Source: an uncultured bacterium
GTDB lineage: Bacteria; Bacteroidota; Bacteroidia; Bacteroidales; Rikenellaceae
Length of the DNA stretch: 64,000 bases
Reading direction: 5' to 3'
NCBI GenBank assembly: GCA_905214725.1
Contig: CAJMNH010000008.1
Location: 1 to 64,000, forward strand
Shown: one piece after another, positions 18,781-27,830 of the stretch
Layout of the letters: the number at the start of each line of letters is the position of its first letter
Numbering within the stretch: position 1 is the stretch's first letter
Notes under the pieces: generated by a model
What the model saw: only the letters and a program-made list of their open reading frames with translations
Database searches by the model: none
What the model was told of the DNA's origin: nothing
Translations under genes and position numbers: made by a program

Positions 18781-21510
18781 TTACTTCTCACCCAATGCGG
18801 CGTGAGCGGCCGCCAGACGAGCGATCGGCACACGGAAAGGCGAGCAGCTGACATAGTTCAGGCCGGCGTAGTGGCAGAACTCCACCGACGAAGGCTCGCC
18901 GCCGTGTTCGCCGCAGATACCGCATTTGAGTTGCAGACGTGTGCTGCGCCCTTTAAGAACGGCTTCGCGCACCAGCTGTCCCACGCCGTTGCGGTCGAGA
19001 ATCTGGAACGGGTCGTTCTTCAAAATACCCTTCTCCAGATAGACCGGCAGGAACTTGGCGATGTCGTCGCGCGAGAAGCCGAGCGTCATCTGCGTCAGGT
19101 CGTTCGTGCCGAACGAGAAGAACTCCGCGACCTCGGCGATCTGATTGGCCGTTACGGCGGCGCGCGGCACCTCGATCATCGTACCGACCATATAGTCGAT
19201 CTTGTCGTTGCGCTCGGCGAAGACTTCGTCGGCCGTGCGGTCGATGATATTCTTCTGATAACGCAGCTCCTTGTGATTGCCTACCAACGGCACCATAATT
19301 TCCACGTGGACGGGAACGCCCGCCGCACGGACGTTCATGGCGGCCTCGATGATCGCACGCGTCTGCATCTCCGTAATTTCGGGATAGGTATTGCCCAAAC
19401 GGCAGCCGCGGTGTCCCAGCATGGGATTCACCTCCGTCAACGCTTCGACCTTGGCGACGATCTTCTCGAAAGGCACGCCCATCTCCTTGGCCAACTCGCG
19501 CTGCTCCTTCTCGAAATGAGGCACGAACTCATGCAGAGGGGGATCCAACAGACGCACCGTCACGGGGAAGCCCTTCATCACCTTGAACAGACCTTCGAAA
19601 TCACCGCGCTGAATAGGCAGCAACTTGGCCAGCGCCACGCGGCGGCCCGATTCGTCGTCTGCGAGAATCATCTCGCGCACGGCCTTGATACGGTCGCCCT
19701 CGAAGAACATATGCTCCGTACGGCACAGTCCGATGCCCTCGGCGCCGAACGCAAACGCCTGCTCGGCATCCTTCGGCGAATCGGCGTTGGCGCGCACCTT
19801 CAATACGGAATACTTGCCGGCCAAATCCATCAGCTTGCCGAAGTCGCCGCTCAAGTCGGCGTCACGCGTAGCGACCTGCCCGAGGTAGACCTCGCCGGTC
19901 GAACCGTTGAGCGAAATCCAGTCGCCCTCCTTGATCGTATAGCCGTTGACCTCGATCGTACGGGTCTTGTAGTCGATTTTCAGCTCGCCGGCGCCCGAAA
20001 CGCAGCACTTGCCCATGCCGCGCGCCACGACGGCCGCATGAGAGGTCATGCCGCCGCGTGCGGTGAGAATACCCGCTGCATCGAGCATACCTTTCAAATC
20101 CTCGGGCGACGTTTCGATACGCACCAGCACCGCCTTTTGTCCTGTCTTGGCCAACACCTTCTCGGCATCGTCGGCGAAGAAGACCACAGGCCCCGTCGCG
20201 GCGCCCGGCGATGCGGGCAGGCCCTTGACGATCACCTCGGCGTGCTTGATCGCCGTCTTGTCGAAGACGGGATGCAGCAACTCGTCGAGCTTCGCAGGCT
20301 CGCAGCGCAAGACGGCGGTCTTTTCGTCGATCAACCCTTCGCGCAGCATGTCCATGGCGATCTTCACCATCGCAGCGCCCGTGCGCTTGCCGTTACGGCA
20401 CTGCAACATCCACAACTTGCCGTCCTGAATGGTGAACTCGATATCCTGCATGTCGGTGAAATACTTCTCCAGATGGTGCTGGATTTCGTCGAGCTCCTTG
20501 TAAACGGCCGGCATCACCTCTTCGAGCGAAGGGTATTTCGTGCGACGATCCTCCTCGGAGATGTTCTGCGCCTTGGCCCAGCGTTTCGAGCCTTCGAGAG
20601 TGATCTGCTGCGGCGTACGGATACCCGCTACGACATCTTCGCCCTGCGCGTTGATCAGATACTCGCCGTTGAAGAGGTTCTCGCCCGTCGCGGCGTCGCG
20701 CGAAAAGGCCACGCCCGTAGCCGAATTGCTGCCCATATTGCCGAAGACCATCGCCTGTACCGATACGGCCGTACCCCACTCGGCAGGAATGTTGTTGAGC
20801 TTGCGGTAGAGAATGGCGCGGTCGTTCATCCACGAACCGAAGACGGCGCAGACAGCGCCCCACAACTGATCCCACGGATTGGTCGGAAAATCTTCGCCCG
20901 TCTGCTTCTTGACGGCCGCCTTGAACGCTGCCACCAGTTCTTTCAGATCGTCGGTCGTCAGGTCGGTATCCTGTTTTACGCCGCGTTTGGCTTTTTGCGC
21001 CTCGATCAGCACCTCGAACGGATCGTGGTCCTCCTTCGTCTGAGGCTTCATGCCCAACACCACGTCGCCGTACATCTGTACGAAGCGACGGTAGGAATCC
21101 CATGCGAAACGCGGATTGCCCGTGCGCTTCGCAACAGCCTCGACGGCCACGTCGTTCATACCGAGATTCAGGATCGTATCCATCATGCCCGGCATCGAAG
21201 CGCGGGCGCCCGAACGCACCGATACCAGCAGCGGCATGGTCTTGTCGCCGAAGCGCATATTGGTAAGTTTCTCGATGTGTTTCACCGCACGTTCCACCTC
21301 GGGACGCAGCAACTCGATGACTTTATCTTTACCGTGAGCATAATACTCCGTACATACTTCCGTCGTGATCGTGAAGCCCGGGGGAACGGGAATGCCGATG
21401 AGATTCATCTCGGCCAAATTGGCACCCTTACCGCCCAGCAGCTCGCGCATCTTACCATTACCTTCGGCGGCCTTGTTGCCGAAGGTATAAACACGTTTTA
21501 CATCTGCCAT
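18781..21510 (-). CDS. ppdK: Pyruvate, phosphate dikinase
   Basis: A 909-residue cytosolic enzyme of full family length, interconverting pyruvate, ATP and phosphate with PEP, AMP and pyrophosphate. The N-terminal ATP-grasp domain opens with LLGGKGANLAEM. The swivelling phosphohistidine domain carries the catalytic His in GGMTSHAAVVARGMGK. The C-terminal PEP/pyruvate TIM barrel has the LCRTEHMFF, GHRGCRLG and CGICGEHGG motifs with the general-acid Cys. The alternative PEP synthase lacks this exact TIM-barrel pattern. It stands alone. In gut Bacteroidales this enzyme takes part in PEP-pyruvate balance and PPi use. Confidence 0.97.
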   Translation of the reverse strand: MADVKRVYTFGNKAAEGNGKMRELLGGKGANLAEMNLIGIPVPPGFTITTEVCTEYYAHGKDKVIELLRPEVERAVKHIEKLTNMRFGDKTMPLLVSVRSGARASMPGMMDTILNLGMNDVAVEAVAKRTGNPRFAWDSYRRFVQMYGDVVLGMKPQTKEDHDPFEVLIEAQKAKRGVKQDTDLTTDDLKELVAAFKAAVKKQTGEDFPTNPWDQLWGAVCAVFGSWMNDRAILYRKLNNIPAEWGTAVSVQAMVFGNMGSNSATGVAFSRDAATGENLFNGEYLINAQGEDVVAGIRTPQQITLEGSKRWAKAQNISEEDRRTKYPSLEEVMPAVYKELDEIQHHLEKYFTDMQDIEFTIQDGKLWMLQCRNGKRTGAAMVKIAMDMLREGLIDEKTAVLRCEPAKLDELLHPVFDKTAIKHAEVIVKGLPASPGAATGPVVFFADDAEKVLAKTGQKAVLVRIETSPEDLKGMLDAAGILTARGGMTSHAAVVARGMGKCCVSGAGELKIDYKTRTIEVNGYTIKEGDWISLNGSTGEVYLGQVATRDADLSGDFGKLMDLAGKYSVLKVRANADSPKDAEQAFAFGAEGIGLCRTEHMFFEGDRIKAVREMILADDESGRRVALAKLLPIQRGDFEGLFKVMKGFPVTVRLLDPPLHEFVPHFEKEQRELAKEMGVPFEKIVAKVEALTEVNPMLGHRGCRLGNTYPEITEMQTRAIIEAAMNVRAAGVPVHVEIMVPLVGNHKELRYQKNIIDRTADEVFAERNDKIDYMVGTMIEVPRAAVTANQIAEVAEFFSFGTNDLTQMTLGFSRDDIAKFLPVYLEKGILKNDPFQILDRNGVGQLVREAVLKGRSTRLQLKCGICGEHGGEPSSVEFCHYAGLNYVSCSPFRVPIARLAAAHAALGEK

Positions 21511-21617
21511 AATTCTTAAAAAATTTAACTATTCAAAGATTATTTATCATTATTTTTAACTTCTCCTCGTAAAGGGAATGCGAATATAGCATTTTTTTCG
21601 TGACGCGCCAAAGATTT

Positions 21618-22448
21618 TCAGCGGAAATAACAGAATACCGGCAAATTAGCGCCGTACCCTCCATCGTAACGCCGACGGGTGTAGGTCGCCCACGGCGCTT
21701 CGCCCGATGGAGAGAACAGCCAGCGTCGGGCAAATACATCCCCGTGCACTTCCTGAAATGCGGTATCGATCAGCACGTTGCTGCGCATCTCCCACTTGTT
21801 TTCCACGCGCCGCGTACCCCGTCCCGCTCGCCGAGCCGCCGCAAGCGGCTCCGAAAGTCCGTTACGCCGCGCTTCGACACCCGCCGCGCGTCCCAACACC
21901 AGCAACCGTTCGTCGGGATGCAGACGGCGATGCTCCTCGATCTTGTAACCGATGTAACGGTCGCTCGAACTCATCAGCAGACAAATGCGGCCGGCGCCGC
22001 GCAATTCGCCCGCCGCCGTCATCCAGAAATGGCCCGCGACCACCCGATCGGGAAAGAAGCGATCGCCATAATAGAGCAACGCAAAATCCAAACCGTTGTA
22101 ACTGTCGGTCGTGCAGAACAAGTAGGCGTAGTCTCCCTTGCAGGCCGCAACCACGTCGCGCGTCACCGCCTCGTTCTCGACGCCGTAAAGGCCGACAAGG
22201 GGCACGCCGAGCGAATCGATCACGGCAGCCGTCTGCGCCACCTTGCGGCGATAACGTTCGCCCGTCCAGCGCATCTCGCCACGGGGCAGAAACCGTTTGT
22301 CGTTGCCGAACGGCGACGGCACGGTATCGTAAAGACAATCGACATCGTAAAAGGCCACGCCATACAGCGGCTGCGCATGGACGGTGAATCCCGCAACCAG
22401 CAGGCAAACGCCCGCCATCACACCTATCACGATCCGTAACTTCGGCAC
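21618..22448 (-). CDS. Exported endonuclease/exonuclease/phosphatase-like protein
   Basis: About 276 residues. The mature part begins with YGVAFYDVDCLYDTVPSP, then FLPRGEMRWTGERYRRKVAQ, which matches the EEP phrase NVENLFDT...FLPEG..KWT.ERY. The usual metal Asn-Glu pair at the start (N-x-E-N) is replaced by Asp-x-Asp-Cys, and the final His motif is not clear, so activity is doubtful. A GTG at 22448 gives a good signal peptide (KLRIVIGVMAGVCLLVAGFTVHAQ) and lies just after a promoter-like element (22471-22500); an ATG at 22418 is the alternative. Family members cut nucleic acids or phosphodiesters. Confidence 0.65.
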   Translation of the reverse strand: MPKLRIVIGVMAGVCLLVAGFTVHAQPLYGVAFYDVDCLYDTVPSPFGNDKRFLPRGEMRWTGERYRRKVAQTAAVIDSLGVPLVGLYGVENEAVTRDVVAACKGDYAYLFCTTDSYNGLDFALLYYGDRFFPDRVVAGHFWMTAAGELRGAGRICLLMSSSDRYIGYKIEEHRRLHPDERLLVLGRAAGVEARRNGLSEPLAAARRAGRGTRRVENKWEMRSNVLIDTAFQEVHGDVFARRWLFSPSGEAPWATYTRRRYDGGYGANLPVFCYFR

Positions 22449-22598
22449 ACACGACGATTTAAGGGTTATGTAAAGATAATAAAAAACGGGAATCCGACAA
22501 GCGGCGGGATGAAAATTTATCGGCATTTGCACCGGAATTTTTCAAATTCGGCGCAACCGGCCCGAACCGGCTCGTTACCGACAAATATCCGCTCAAAA
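22449..22598. other. Intergenic region with weak leftward promoter
   Basis: CTTG (minus strand, 22498-22501), a 19-base gap and TATCTTTA (minus strand, 22471-22478) resemble the Bacteroidetes promoter with one mismatch in each box. It would start the EEP-like transcript about 16 bases before the GTG. No gene is seen. Confidence 0.4.
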
Positions 22599-22629
22599 TT
22601 TGCCCGTTCGGAATTTTGTCCTACCTTTG
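22599..22629 (+). promoter_or_regulatory. Bacteroidetes promoter with a long leader
   Basis: TTTG (22599-22602), 19-base spacer, TACCTTTG (22622-22629): a full consensus match. Transcription should begin near 22636, leaving a leader of about 190 bases before the methyltransferase. The leader holds a 12-codon open frame (ATG at 22648, MYNSLFKPDSAL) and several short inverted repeats (for instance ATTCGCAGACG/CGTTTGCGGAT near 22690, and CGGAC/GTCCG pairs near 22720-22745). Confidence 0.65.
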
Positions 22630-22828
22630 CCCCGATTAAACACGCTGGATGTACAACTCCTTATTCAAGCCGGATTCGGCATTATAGGGATTCGCAGACG
22701 TTTGCGGATTCCGCTCCATCGGACACTCGGACCATTCCGTCCGAGGTAGCTTCATATATCATTTCACATACCTGCATACCGAAGATCTGCCCTGCATATC
22801 TTCCATGCGCATATAAACCAAAAAAACA

Positions 22829-23587
22829 ATGGATAAGGAATATAATCTGATCACCGATTTCGATTTCAAAATCATCGCAGCGTTCTTCGCGGGACTCGAC
22901 CGGCAAGGCCCCGGCAGCGACCGTCAGACGCGTCGGGCGCTGAGTCTCATCGACGGACTGCCGCCCCACATCGGATGCGGCACCGGACGACAGACGGCGG
23001 CGCTCGCATCGGCGCTCGACGCAGAGATCACGGCCGTCGATCTGCTGCCCGAAATGATCGAAGGGCTTCGTCGAAGAATGGACACCGAAGGGCGGACGAG
23101 GCAAGTCTCGGGCATCGTCGCCTCGATGCTGTCGTTGCCCTTCACCGAAGCGTCGTTCGATCTGCTGTGGGCCGAAGGCTCCATCTACAACATCGGCTTC
23201 GAAAAAGGTCTGAGGGAGTGGCGGCGGTTTCTCAAACCGGACGGATTCATCGCCGTGACGGATTGTTCGTGGCTGTCGGCCGCACGTCCCGACGAGATGG
23301 AATTCTTCCGTGATAATTTTCCCGAGATCGACGACATTTCGGGCAAAATCCGCATCATGGAACAGACCGGATACCGCCCTGTCGCTCACTTCATCCTGCC
23401 CGACGACTGTTGGACGGAGAACTTCTACACGCCGGCGGCCGCACGCGCACGGGAATTTCTCGAAACGTACGACGACGCGCCTCTCGCCCTGCACTTCGTC
23501 AAACGGCTGGAAGAGGAGATCGAGCAATACCGCCGCTACGGAGGCCTTTACGGCTATGTCTTCTACATCGGGCGGAAGGTCGACTGA
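22829..23587 (+). CDS. Class I SAM-dependent methyltransferase
   Basis: A 252-residue cytosolic protein. The SAM-binding motif I is PPHIGCGTGRQT, motif II is ITAVDLLPEMIEGL, and motif IV is FDLLWAEGSIYNIGF, the last phrase seen in a group of uncharacterised ubiquinone/menaquinone-type methyltransferases. The C-terminal helical part (EEEIEQYRRYGGLYGYVFYIGRK) is shared by that group. Substrate cannot be read from sequence. The gene is alone, with a strong promoter 200 bases upstream and a terminator shared with the converging lipoprotein gene. Confidence 0.85.
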   Translation: MDKEYNLITDFDFKIIAAFFAGLDRQGPGSDRQTRRALSLIDGLPPHIGCGTGRQTAALASALDAEITAVDLLPEMIEGLRRRMDTEGRTRQVSGIVASMLSLPFTEASFDLLWAEGSIYNIGFEKGLREWRRFLKPDGFIAVTDCSWLSAARPDEMEFFRDNFPEIDDISGKIRIMEQTGYRPVAHFILPDDCWTENFYTPAAARAREFLETYDDAPLALHFVKRLEEEIEQYRRYGGLYGYVFYIGRKVD

Positions 23588-23602
23588 CCTCCGCCGCATA
23601 CA

Positions 23603-23635
23603 GAGGAGCGGCTCCGCGAAATGCGGAGCCGCTCC
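23603..23635. terminator. Terminator hairpin between converging genes
   Basis: Fourteen-base perfect arms (AGGAGCGGCTCCGC and complement), 5-base loop, weak T tail. It lies between the methyltransferase and the leftward lipoprotein operon. Confidence 0.7.
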
Positions 23636-23654
23636 TTCATATACGTACCGCCGA

Positions 23655-25196
23655 TCAGCGGTTCACCCGACGCGCCGTCGGCTTCACGGCGAACGACTTC
23701 ACCTGCGAATCGGAAGTGATAGGAATCTCGCCCGTAAACGTTCCGGTGATGTGGTTGGGTATAAAATTGTCGTCGGTCACATCGAACGTGACGGTGTAGA
23801 TGTCGCCCGCACCGGCCTCGATCTTCACCGTGCCGCTGCGAACGGGCGCCCACGCGGTCGTTCCGGCGACGAGCCATGAACCCATCCCCGTCGACGAGGC
23901 GTAGACATAACCCGGAATATAGTTGCCGAACTCGGGCATCAGCACATGGGCCGCCGCCGTATATTCGCCGGCGGGAATGCGTTTCTGGTCGGGGGCGACC
24001 GGAATATTGAAGCTGACGAAATAGCCGCTCGCACCCTTCGTGGTCCACGACGCTTCGTCATAGACATAGAGGTTCCAAAGATTGTACTCCTCCGACGTGT
24101 AATAGCATTTCGAGTTAGCGTAATAGGCCGTACCGAACGCATGGTTTCCCGAGAGCGCCGAAGTGGGACCCGGAGCATCGTTGTCGAACGTCAAGGCGCC
24201 CGTATAATTGAAGGAAAGTTCCATGCCGTAACGATCCTTCAGCGTTCCGAAAATCTGATAGCCGCTGCCGGACTTGCGGATGGTGAAGAATCCGTCGGAG
24301 GCCATATAGCGGGTGCTGCCGCTGCCGGCAGGCACCTGCCAGAACGTTCCGTTGCTGCCGTCCAACTGTCCGGGGACGAACGACCCCTCCTCGAACATCA
24401 TCTCCGTGTCGGGATAATACGTTCCCAGTTCGGGCATCAGCACACCGGCCGGACGCTTACTGTGGAAGTCGAGCACGATGCGGTAGCTGTAGGGATCGCC
24501 CTCCTTGGCATGAACCGTATCGTAGATGACCAGATAGTAGTCCGAAGCGTTGGGAATGTAGTAACTTCCGTAGTAGGTGCCGTAGCATCCCAGACAGGCG
24601 ATGGCTCCCTCCGCCGGTTCGCCGTTGAAGTCGGCGAACTGGATCGCGCCCGAATAGGAGAACGTCAGCTTCGTACCGTCCACGCCGACGGCCGTACCGG
24701 AGATCGTGCATCCGTCGTCGGTCGTTGCGAAGGTGAACGATCCGTCGGAGAACTTGCGGGTAACCTCTATGCCGTCGGTCGAAGCGAACCAGTAGCTGTC
24801 GGCGGCGGAGAAGGTTTGCAGGAAATCGCCCTGCGCGAGTTTGTACTCGCCGGCGGCGGGCATCGGCGTGCGAATGTTTGCGGCAGGCGTCGAGCAGAAA
24901 GCCAGATGCAGACGGTTTCCGTCGGCGGTCAGCGTCAACTCGTAATAACCCAGACCGGCGCCTTTGGTCTCACCGTAATAAACGGCATCGGCAACCGCGC
25001 CGAATGCGACCGTCGCGCCTTTGTCCTTGTCGTCGTCTCCGCCGTTGTTCCCGTTATTGCCGTTATTGCCATTATTACCGTTATTGCCCTTGTCGCCGGT
25101 ATCTTCGGTCGCGTCGTCACTGCTGCTACAAGCGGCAAACGGGACGACGACGGCCAGCGACAGGACCAAAGCGATAATCTGAAATATTTTTTTCAT
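23655..25196 (-). CDS. Repeat-bearing surface lipoprotein of unknown function
   Basis: A 513-residue lipoprotein (signal to AAC, then SSSDD). A low-complexity linker of five GNN units follows the lipidated Cys, then three related beta-rich modules of about 140 residues, each with a phrase of the form aromatic-L-x-IY or NLYVYD, an MPELG or MPEFG turn with a Tyr, and a G-F-x-I-SG or LSFNYTGAL strand. No family is recognised. The gene follows the BACON lipoprotein in the same direction after 40 bases, so the two are probably one operon and act together on the surface. Binding of host or dietary polymers is a guess. Confidence 0.7.
   Translation of the reverse strand: MKKIFQIIALVLSLAVVVPFAACSSSDDATEDTGDKGNNGNNGNNGNNGNNGGDDDKDKGATVAFGAVADAVYYGETKGAGLGYYELTLTADGNRLHLAFCSTPAANIRTPMPAAGEYKLAQGDFLQTFSAADSYWFASTDGIEVTRKFSDGSFTFATTDDGCTISGTAVGVDGTKLTFSYSGAIQFADFNGEPAEGAIACLGCYGTYYGSYYIPNASDYYLVIYDTVHAKEGDPYSYRIVLDFHSKRPAGVLMPELGTYYPDTEMMFEEGSFVPGQLDGSNGTFWQVPAGSGSTRYMASDGFFTIRKSGSGYQIFGTLKDRYGMELSFNYTGALTFDNDAPGPTSALSGNHAFGTAYYANSKCYYTSEEYNLWNLYVYDEASWTTKGASGYFVSFNIPVAPDQKRIPAGEYTAAAHVLMPEFGNYIPGYVYASSTGMGSWLVAGTTAWAPVRSGTVKIEAGAGDIYTVTFDVTDDNFIPNHITGTFTGEIPITSDSQVKSFAVKPTARRVNR
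25042..25086 (-). repeat. Tandem 9-base repeat coding Gly-Asn-Asn units
   Basis: Five imperfect CCGTTATTG units (plus-strand sense) in the linker of the lipoprotein gene. Copy number can change without breaking the frame. Confidence 0.85.
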
Positions 25197-25236
25197 AGGG
25201 ATGATTCTTAAAATATAAATCGAAATCGGTTTGTTA

Positions 25237-27279
25237 TCAATAATCCTTCGCCCACCACGAGGCGGCGCCCGTAAGCTGGCGCATGACGGGATAGTCGGTC
25301 AGCCCCTCGTCGGCCGTGAAGCAATAATCGAACGTTTTGGGAGCAATGAACGACTCGGGATAGTTCTGCCGCTCGTAGAGATGCACTTTCACGCCGTCGA
25401 TCATCGTGTAGGGTGATTCGCCGGTCAGCTCGGTACATTTCTGGAAGCAGAAGTCGAAATCCGTAATCACGCGGTTGTTGTCGAACAGCGACGCCGGCAG
25501 CGAAGTCAGGCCGCAGCGCGCGAAACAATAACTCATGTCCGACAGTTTGGTAAACGGCGCAAAGAGATTCTCGGGAATGGACGTGAGAGCCGAGCAGTCG
25601 CTGAACGCGCCGTTGAAACTCGTAACGTCGGTACATCCTTCGAACGCATCGGGAGCGATCTTGGTGAGTTTTTTACAACCGTTGCAGATGGATACGAACT
25701 TCTGTACACTCGTACAACCGGCAAAACACCTGCTCGGCAGTTCGGTAATCGCCGTCTGGTAGAATACGCTCAAAAAACTGGTCGCAGCCGAACAGTTTGC
25801 AAAGAGTCCGGCGGGAACGGAAGCAAACGCCGTCGCGCCTTGGAAGCAGTAATCGAAATTGGTGACCTTCTTCAGGTTGTCGAATATTCCGGCAGGCACT
25901 CCTTCCAGCAGAATACAGCCGTAGAAAAGATTCGACGCATCGGTCACGTTTCCGCACGAAATGAATGCGTCGGCGCTGACCGATTCCAGCAGTCGGCACT
26001 GATAGAAACACCGCGACAGCGTCTTCACGCCCGACATATCGAGCGAATTGCTGTCGATGGATTTCACATAGGAGAAGCCGTTGGCGAAAGAGATCGCGTT
26101 GATGACGTTGCGCGTGGTGATCGTCACCTTGTATTCTCCGGCAGGACCGTAGGTATGCCTGTTGGCCGTCGAGAGCGCAGACGTGAAAGTATCGGCCTGC
26201 GATCCGTCGCCCCAGTCGACCGTAATGCTGATCTCGGCATCGGCCGATCCGAGCGTCGGAAGCATGACGTCCTTGTTGTCGGTGGTCGTTTTAGTCGTGA
26301 AAACGAGCGACTGGGTGTAAACCTCTTGGCTGACGGCGATCTTCTGCGTCGCCGTATTGTCGCCCGTACCGGCGGTGATCACCACCTCGCCCGAACGCGG
26401 GCCGTCCGTCAGGTTCGCATCGGCCGAGAACGTGATCCGGCCATCGGCATGGTCTACCGTAAGCCAGCTCTCCGCGCCATTATCGATATCGATCACGGTC
26501 TGGTTGGTCGTATAATCGACATAAGCGTTACCGCCGGCTGCCGGAACCGCCGCGGTGTTCGAGGTAACGTCGAGCGTCGCCGCAGGAACGCCCTCTTGCG
26601 AGACTTTGACGGACGCCTGCTTGCTTCCCGCCACATTCTGTACCCCGATCGTCAACTCCGCCTTGCGGGACTGTGTCAATTCGTTCTTCTCGACGGTCAG
26701 CGTCAGGCTCTTCGCTTCACGAACCGCCTTGATCCAAGAGGGAGCCTCCGAAAGCGTCCACGTATCGAGGTCGGTCGTGACGGTAAACGTGGCTGCCGCC
26801 CCGTCGGCCGTAACCGCAAACGCAGCTTCGAGTCCCGATTCGTCCACCGTAACGCCCGCATCGGTCGAAGCGATTGCGAGCGCCGGCGCAGCGACTCCCG
26901 CCTGCGCGACGGTGACGGTGGCTTCGACGCTGCCCGTCTCGTTCTGCGCCTTGATCGTCAACGTCGCATTACGGGACTGGGGAGTTTCGTTCTCCTCGAC
27001 AGTCAGCGTCAGGTTTTTTGCCGCACGAACGACCTTGATCCATGCGGGAGGCTCCGAGAGCGTCCACGCATCGAGATTGGTCGTGACGTCGATGGTGAAA
27101 GCCGTTCCGTCCACACCGACGGCAACGGAGGCTTTGAGATGCGTTTCATCGATCGTTACCGCTTGATCGGTCGATGTTATCGCCAGTTCCGGCGCGGGAG
27201 GGGGTTGAATCGAATCGTCCGAGGAACAACTTACCGCAAACGCGCAAAGGATGCTTACAAGTGCGAAAAATCTTTTCAT
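25237..27279 (-). CDS. BACON-domain lipoprotein with BspA-like leucine-rich region
   Basis: A 680-residue lipoprotein (signal to VSC, then SSDDS). Three BACON-type modules follow: two of about 93 residues that are near copies of each other (WTLSEPPAWIK and WTLSEAPSWIK) and a third with SWLTVDHADGRITFSA. Next comes a PKD/DUF-like strand region (ITVDWGDGSQADTF). The C-terminal 300 residues are repeats of about 24 residues with Cys and Phe (FYQCRLLESV, FYGCILLEGV, FAGCTSVQKF), like BspA-type leucine-rich repeats or the surface-protein DUF285 group. Such proteins bind carbohydrates or host proteins. It is the first gene of the two-gene leftward operon. Confidence 0.82.
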   Translation of the reverse strand: MKRFFALVSILCAFAVSCSSDDSIQPPPAPELAITSTDQAVTIDETHLKASVAVGVDGTAFTIDVTTNLDAWTLSEPPAWIKVVRAAKNLTLTVEENETPQSRNATLTIKAQNETGSVEATVTVAQAGVAAPALAIASTDAGVTVDESGLEAAFAVTADGAAATFTVTTDLDTWTLSEAPSWIKAVREAKSLTLTVEKNELTQSRKAELTIGVQNVAGSKQASVKVSQEGVPAATLDVTSNTAAVPAAGGNAYVDYTTNQTVIDIDNGAESWLTVDHADGRITFSADANLTDGPRSGEVVITAGTGDNTATQKIAVSQEVYTQSLVFTTKTTTDNKDVMLPTLGSADAEISITVDWGDGSQADTFTSALSTANRHTYGPAGEYKVTITTRNVINAISFANGFSYVKSIDSNSLDMSGVKTLSRCFYQCRLLESVSADAFISCGNVTDASNLFYGCILLEGVPAGIFDNLKKVTNFDYCFQGATAFASVPAGLFANCSAATSFLSVFYQTAITELPSRCFAGCTSVQKFVSICNGCKKLTKIAPDAFEGCTDVTSFNGAFSDCSALTSIPENLFAPFTKLSDMSYCFARCGLTSLPASLFDNNRVITDFDFCFQKCTELTGESPYTMIDGVKVHLYERQNYPESFIAPKTFDYCFTADEGLTDYPVMRQLTGAASWWAKDY

Positions 27280-27626
27280 AGATATGATTTTAATGAGTGA
27301 TTAAATAACATGGAAACCACAGATTCCGCAGCAAAATTAGTAAAAAATTACGAATCGTAATATATTAATACAATACAAGATGTTATATTTTTATAATATA
27401 CTTAATATCAATCTATTGCAAAGTAATAAAATGTAAGCAAAATGCCGATAAAATGTTCAATTTGGCGCATATGCATCGCATATACGCCCGTTAACAGAGG
27501 TTATAAAAATAGCAACATAACAAAATGTAAGTAAAGTTCCTGAAGAATGTTCATTTTGGTGTATTAAAAATGCAAAACACGCTACTGTACAGACACTTGA
27601 AATACACAGAGAAAGAAAAGAAACCG
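27280..27626. other. AT-rich intergenic region with two diverged direct repeats
   Basis: No gene is supported. TAATTTTG on the minus strand (27332-27339) could be the -7 box of the BACON gene. Two related stretches, about 27428-27472 and 27522-27571, share AAAATGTAAG, AATGTTCA and TTTGG in the same order and spacing. Confidence 0.5.
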
Positions 27627-27725
27627 ATCGGTCGATCACATCCGATCCGACCAGCGTTCGCCGTCGCGCCATGCGGCGAACCGACCGGCGGTAACGCCCC
27701 GCTGCGGCACATAGAAAAGCGGATA
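27627..27725 (-). pseudogene. Duplicated remnant of the mnmA 3' end
   Basis: By hand alignment these 99 bases match the last 100 bases of mnmA (27833-27932) with about ten mismatches and one gap. In the mnmA frame it reads PQRGVTAGRFAAWRDGE before shifting, against PQRGVTAGQFAAWYDGE in the intact gene. It lies directly downstream of mnmA in the same orientation. It is not expressed as a protein. It may be the displaced 3' end left by an element that once integrated at mnmA, or a local duplication. Confidence 0.8.
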
Positions 27726-27830
27726 GCACTCCCTTGCCGCAACGGTTCATCGAAAACACAAACGTTCCCCGCACCGAGCGGACGCTCTCATGCAGGGAAG
27801 GGTCGGTAACGGAATTGTAACAAAAGGAGA

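Noticed and set aside
18802..21519. 905-codon open frame antisense to ppdK
   Set aside because: High-GC codon use leaves the opposite strand open. The translation is rich in His, Arg and Asp without any domain, and ppdK is certain.
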